In this document: positions 5,019-7,556 of the stretch, piece after piece
How the letters are laid out: every line of letters begins with the position of its first letter
Position numbering within the stretch: the first letter of the stretch is position 1
From: Candidatus Scatousia excrementipullorum
GTDB taxonomy: Bacteria; Cyanobacteriota; Vampirovibrionia; Gastranaerophilales; Gastranaerophilaceae
Reading direction: 5' to 3'
DNA: 7,556 nucleotides
Assembly: GCA_017694215.1 (NCBI GenBank)
Contig: JADIND010000082.1
Coordinates: 1 to 7,556 of the forward strand
The notes under the pieces: generated by a model
Database searches by the model: none
What the model saw: the letters and a program-made list of their open reading frames with translations, nothing else
What the model was told of the DNA's origin: nothing
Made by a program: the position numbers and the translations under genes

Positions 5019-6322
5019 TAGTTAATTCTGATACTATAGCAATTATCGCGGATGATTTGACCGGAGCTAATGATACGGCACTGCAGTTTCAGCAGCAGGG
5101 TGCTTCTACTCAAATTTTACTTGATACGGAAGAAGAACCCGTTAACCTTAAAAATACCCAGGTGTGGGCAATTTCTACAGAGTCAAGAAATATTGACCCG
5201 CACGAAGCTTATGAAAAAGTTAAATCTGCAGTAAGATATTTTGTTGATAAAGTTAATCCGGATTATTTCTATAAGAAAATTGACTCTACAATAAGAGGAA
5301 ATATTGCACTTGAAGTTCTTGCAATGCTGGAAGTTCTTGAATGGGATGCGTCAGTTATAATCCCTGCATTTCCGGCAGAATCACGTGTGACTGTCGGAGG
5401 GTATCATCTGTTAAAAGGTATTCCGATTGAAAGAACAGAAATGGCAAGAGACCCTTATTCTCCTATTTTTGAATCGCATATTCCGACACTTTTGAAATCG
5501 CAGCTTGGTGAAGAAAATAAAAATCTTGTCGGTTCCATTGAACTTTCTACCGTAATGAAAGGGGCGGGGCCTATACTTGTAAAATTGAAAGAATTAATAT
5601 CCGGAGGGAAAAAACTTATTGTAGTAGATGCTATGTCTACAGTTGATATAGAGCAGGTAATGCTTGCTCTGGGGAAAACTGAATACAAAATTCTTCCGAC
5701 GGGAACTGCTGCTGCCGCCAGAATTTTAAGAGATTTGTGGCTGCCGGATTGTGAGCCGCAGCATTTTTCAAAAACCATTCCGGAATTGCCAAAGTTTGTT
5801 GTTTCCGGAAGTGCCACACAGATTACAGCAAATCAGATTGATAAACTTGACGAAAGTGACGATTTTGAAAATACTTTAATTTTGAGTCTTGATATGAAAA
5901 CAGTTCTGGACGGGGTTTCTGACAGTTTGGTTGAGAGGGTTGTTAACAATCTCGGGAATAATAATATCGTTGTTGTGCATACTTCTCATCTAATAAAAAA
6001 CTTTGACGGATTTTCTGAAGATTCTCTTAATGCAGAACTTACAAGAGCTTCTCTTGCCGGTGTAATTACTGATTTTCTTGCTGAATTGACAAGAAGAGTT
6101 GTTGAGAAAAAAGATGTTATTTTAATCACTCTCGGAGGAGAAACTTCTTACAAATGCTGTGAGGCAATAGGTGCAAACCAGTTGCAGCTTATTGATGAAG
6201 TCGCTCCTGCAATAGCTTTGAGTATGGATCATAACGCAAGATGGATTGTTACAAAATCCGGCAACCTCGGCGGAGTCAATACTTTAATAGATATCTTAAA
6301 ATATTTTGAACAGCATGAATAA
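5015..6322 (+). CDS. Four-carbon acid sugar kinase family protein (DUF1537; OtnK/DtnK-like)
   Basis: Members phosphorylate four-carbon acid sugars such as D-threonate, D-erythronate or 3-oxo-tetronate at C4, using ATP. The 435-residue length is normal. The N-terminal substrate domain (about 1-240) carries IADDLTGANDTA (11-22), YKKIDSTIRGN (86-96) and PAFPAESR (117-124). The C-terminal ATP-binding domain (about 258-430) carries LGGETSYKCC (373-382), EVAPAIAL (395-402) and VTKSGNLGG (412-420). The start ATG overlaps the ssb stop (ATGA), so translation is probably coupled; no strong Shine-Dalgarno of its own is seen. The end overlaps pdxA by 8 nt. Kinase plus PdxA-like dehydrogenase is the known two-enzyme D-threonate/D-erythronate module (DtnK/DenK with PdxA2), giving dihydroxyacetone phosphate. 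No transporter, epimerase or aldolase is beside it here. The exact substrate cannot be read from sequence, so a specific symbol is withheld. Confidence 0.92.
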   Translation: MIVNSDTIAIIADDLTGANDTALQFQQQGASTQILLDTEEEPVNLKNTQVWAISTESRNIDPHEAYEKVKSAVRYFVDKVNPDYFYKKIDSTIRGNIALEVLAMLEVLEWDASVIIPAFPAESRVTVGGYHLLKGIPIERTEMARDPYSPIFESHIPTLLKSQLGEENKNLVGSIELSTVMKGAGPILVKLKELISGGKKLIVVDAMSTVDIEQVMLALGKTEYKILPTGTAAAARILRDLWLPDCEPQHFSKTIPELPKFVVSGSATQITANQIDKLDESDDFENTLILSLDMKTVLDGVSDSLVERVVNNLGNNNIVVVHTSHLIKNFDGFSEDSLNAELTRASLAGVITDFLAELTRRVVEKKDVILITLGGETSYKCCEAIGANQLQLIDEVAPAIALSMDHNARWIVTKSGNLGGVNTLIDILKYFEQHE

Positions 6323-7244
6323 TTATTCTGATAAAATTGCAATAACAACCGGCGATCCGAACGGTATAGGGGCTGAAATAACTATAAAGGCTCTCAATAA
6401 ACTCAATTTGCCGGCAGAAAAATTTGTAATTGTGTCTAATAAAAAGATTTTGGATTTTTACGGCAGACTAGATAAAGCCTATGAGATTCTGGAAATTCCT
6501 TTTGAAACAGAAATAATTCCGGGGCAGGCAACAAAAGATGCCGGAGAATTTTCATTTCAAACATTAAAAAAAGTTTGTGAAATAACCCCCAAGGCAATAG
6601 TTACCGCTCCTGTTGCCAAAAATGCACTGCATAAGGCGGGGCATTTTTATAACGGGCAGACTGAAGTTTTGCAAAAATTTCTTGCACACGACGGGCAGCA
6701 TGCGGAAATGCTTTTTGTAGCCGGTGATTTCAGAGTGCTGCTTTTGACGAGGCACTGTCCTTTAAAAGAAATTAAGCTTACAAAGGAAATTGTTGTAAAG
6801 AAAATTCTGGATTTAAAAGAATTTTTTATAAACCATTTGAATATCACCAATCCGGAATTTGCACTGTGCGGCTTTAATCCTCACTCCGGTGAGGAGGGAA
6901 TTTTGGGCAATGAAGAAATAGAAATTTTAAATCCTGCCGTGAGTGAGTTAATTGCAGTGGGTGTGAATATAACCAAACCTCTGCCGGCTGATACTTTGTT
7001 TGTTAATGCTGCAAGGCATTACCTTTACGATAATACATTACCGATTTACGATTGTTATATAGCAAATTACCACGATCAAGGGCTTATTCCGATAAAGACC
7101 GCGGCTGGTGACAAAACCGTCAATATGACAATAGGGCTTGATATAATAAGAACCTCTCCGGGGCACGGAACTGCTTTTGATATTGCCGGAAAAAATATTG
7201 CTGATGAAACAGGCATGATTTCCGCAATAAGAGCCGTATTATAA
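6315..7244 (+). CDS. pdxA: PdxA family 4-phosphohydroxy-L-threonine (or 4-phospho-D-threonate) dehydrogenase
   Basis: PdxA oxidises 4-phosphohydroxy-L-threonine with NAD in vitamin B6 synthesis; PdxA2 paralogues oxidise 4-phospho-D-threonate or -erythronate. With ATG at 6315 the protein has 309 residues, close to the family norm of about 320-330. Visible motifs are TTGDPNGIGAEI (11-22), NGQTE (113-117, the GHTE region), the metal-binding histidines H147 (TRHCPL), H190 (NPHSGE) and H253 (YHDQGLIPIK), and RTSPGHGTAFDIAGK (279-293). Gly283 replaces the Asp often seen before HGTA. An in-frame TTG at 6306 would add three residues; ATG at 6315 is preferred. The start lies inside the end of the kinase gene (8-nt overlap), so both are made together. 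That pairing favours the PdxA2-like catabolic role, yet a B6 role remains open if this is the only pdxA in the genome. No clear terminator follows in 7245-7337. Confidence 0.92.
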   Translation: MNNYSDKIAITTGDPNGIGAEITIKALNKLNLPAEKFVIVSNKKILDFYGRLDKAYEILEIPFETEIIPGQATKDAGEFSFQTLKKVCEITPKAIVTAPVAKNALHKAGHFYNGQTEVLQKFLAHDGQHAEMLFVAGDFRVLLLTRHCPLKEIKLTKEIVVKKILDLKEFFINHLNITNPEFALCGFNPHSGEEGILGNEEIEILNPAVSELIAVGVNITKPLPADTLFVNAARHYLYDNTLPIYDCYIANYHDQGLIPIKTAAGDKTVNMTIGLDIIRTSPGHGTAFDIAGKNIADETGMISAIRAVL

Positions 7245-7337
7245 ATATGTATGTCAAAATCACTTATGTAAATTCAGGGGATTTTGCATATGTCTGATTT
7301 TCCTGACCAAATTAATATATCCGGAAATAATAATTTC

Positions 7338-7556
7338 TTATTCATATCTAAGTGCATCAATCGGATTCAGCAATGATGCCTTGTATGCCGGATAATATCC
7401 GAAAAGAACCCCTATTGCACCGGAAAAACCGAGCGAAAGAGCAACGGAAAATCCGGATATGGAAATACTCATATCGGAAAAGAACCTGATAGATTCCGCC
7501 CCGAGAACTCCTACAATAACACCTATAATACCACCTATTACAGATAGAAGAAAAGA
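7338..7556 (-). CDS. MacB/FtsX-family ABC transporter permease, C-terminal 72 residues, 5' end outside window
   Basis: The minus strand reads in frame from the window edge to TAA at 7340-7338. The visible part begins SFLLSVIGGIIGVIVGVLG, a membrane helix with the SLIGGLIG-type glycine pattern. A short exterior loop and a second helix (about residues 39-55) follow. It ends in GYYPAYKASLLNPIDALRYE. A final P-A-x-K-A-x-x-x-x-P-I-x-A-L-R-Y-E is the hallmark C-terminus of MacB-type FtsX permeases. These permeases transmit ATPase motion across the membrane (efflux, lipoprotein or peptide handling) rather than forming a classic channel. The partner ATPase and the periplasmic domain lie outside the window. 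Substrate unknown. Confidence 0.88.
   Translation of the reverse strand, partial: SFLLSVIGGIIGVIVGVLGAESIRFFSDMSISISGFSVALSLGFSGAIGVLFGYYPAYKASLLNPIDALRYE

Noticed and set aside
7255..7306. Inverted repeats CAAAATC/GATTTTG and TCAGG/CCTGA between pdxA and the permease gene, as a bidirectional terminator
   Set aside because: The loops are 17 nt or longer, the two stems interleave, and no T-run follows on either strand.
1..7556. Defence system, prophage, mobile element or CRISPR array
   Set aside because: No transposase, integrase, phage protein, regularly spaced repeats or terminal inverted repeats were seen; all confident genes are housekeeping or stress genes with similar base composition.

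Overview
The window is AT-rich bacterial DNA. It most resembles a gut member of the non-photosynthetic cyanobacterial sister lineage (Gastranaerophilales / 'Melainabacteria'). Three things point there: a type IV pilin-like protein ending in a Cys-rich stretch and a WEIPDDYPW tail; a very short single-stranded DNA-binding protein of cyanobacterial type that ends in LLGSKRDAE; and several lineage-type hypothetical proteins next to an anaerobe's oxygen-defence operon. This placement is from recalled family features, not from a search.

Layout. At 2-673 (+) is the 3' part of a pilin-like gene whose start lies before the window. It converges on a hypothetical 267-269 residue gene on the minus strand (691-1494). 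From 4235 down to 1572 (-) lies what looks like one oxidative-stress operon: a near-consensus promoter with an operator-like inverted repeat, then perR, a 45-residue rubredoxin, rubrerythrin, a class A flavodiiron protein (fprA) and an unknown 65-residue protein, closed by a strong intrinsic terminator. A second strong hairpin with a U-run sits between rubrerythrin and fprA and probably splits the operon into a high-expression proximal part and a lower-expression distal part.

Divergent from perR, on the plus strand, come a small tail-anchored membrane protein (4311-4589), ssb (4683-5018), a four-carbon acid sugar kinase (DUF1537 family; 5015-6322) and pdxA (6315-7244). The last three overlap by 4 and 8 nt, so they should be translated together. 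The right edge (7338-7556, -) holds the C-terminal end of a MacB/FtsX-type ABC transporter permease.

How the genes work together. PerR should sense peroxide through metal-catalysed oxidation and derepress its operon. Rubredoxin then passes electrons to rubrerythrin (peroxide to water) and to the flavodiiron protein (O2 or NO to water or N2O). The kinase-PdxA pair matches known D-threonate/D-erythronate catabolic modules, but could instead feed 4-phosphohydroxythreonine to vitamin B6 synthesis. No tRNA, rRNA, CRISPR array, insertion sequence or phage gene was seen. No stretch over 300 bases lacks a gene; the longest intergenic gap is 132 bp (4179-4310).
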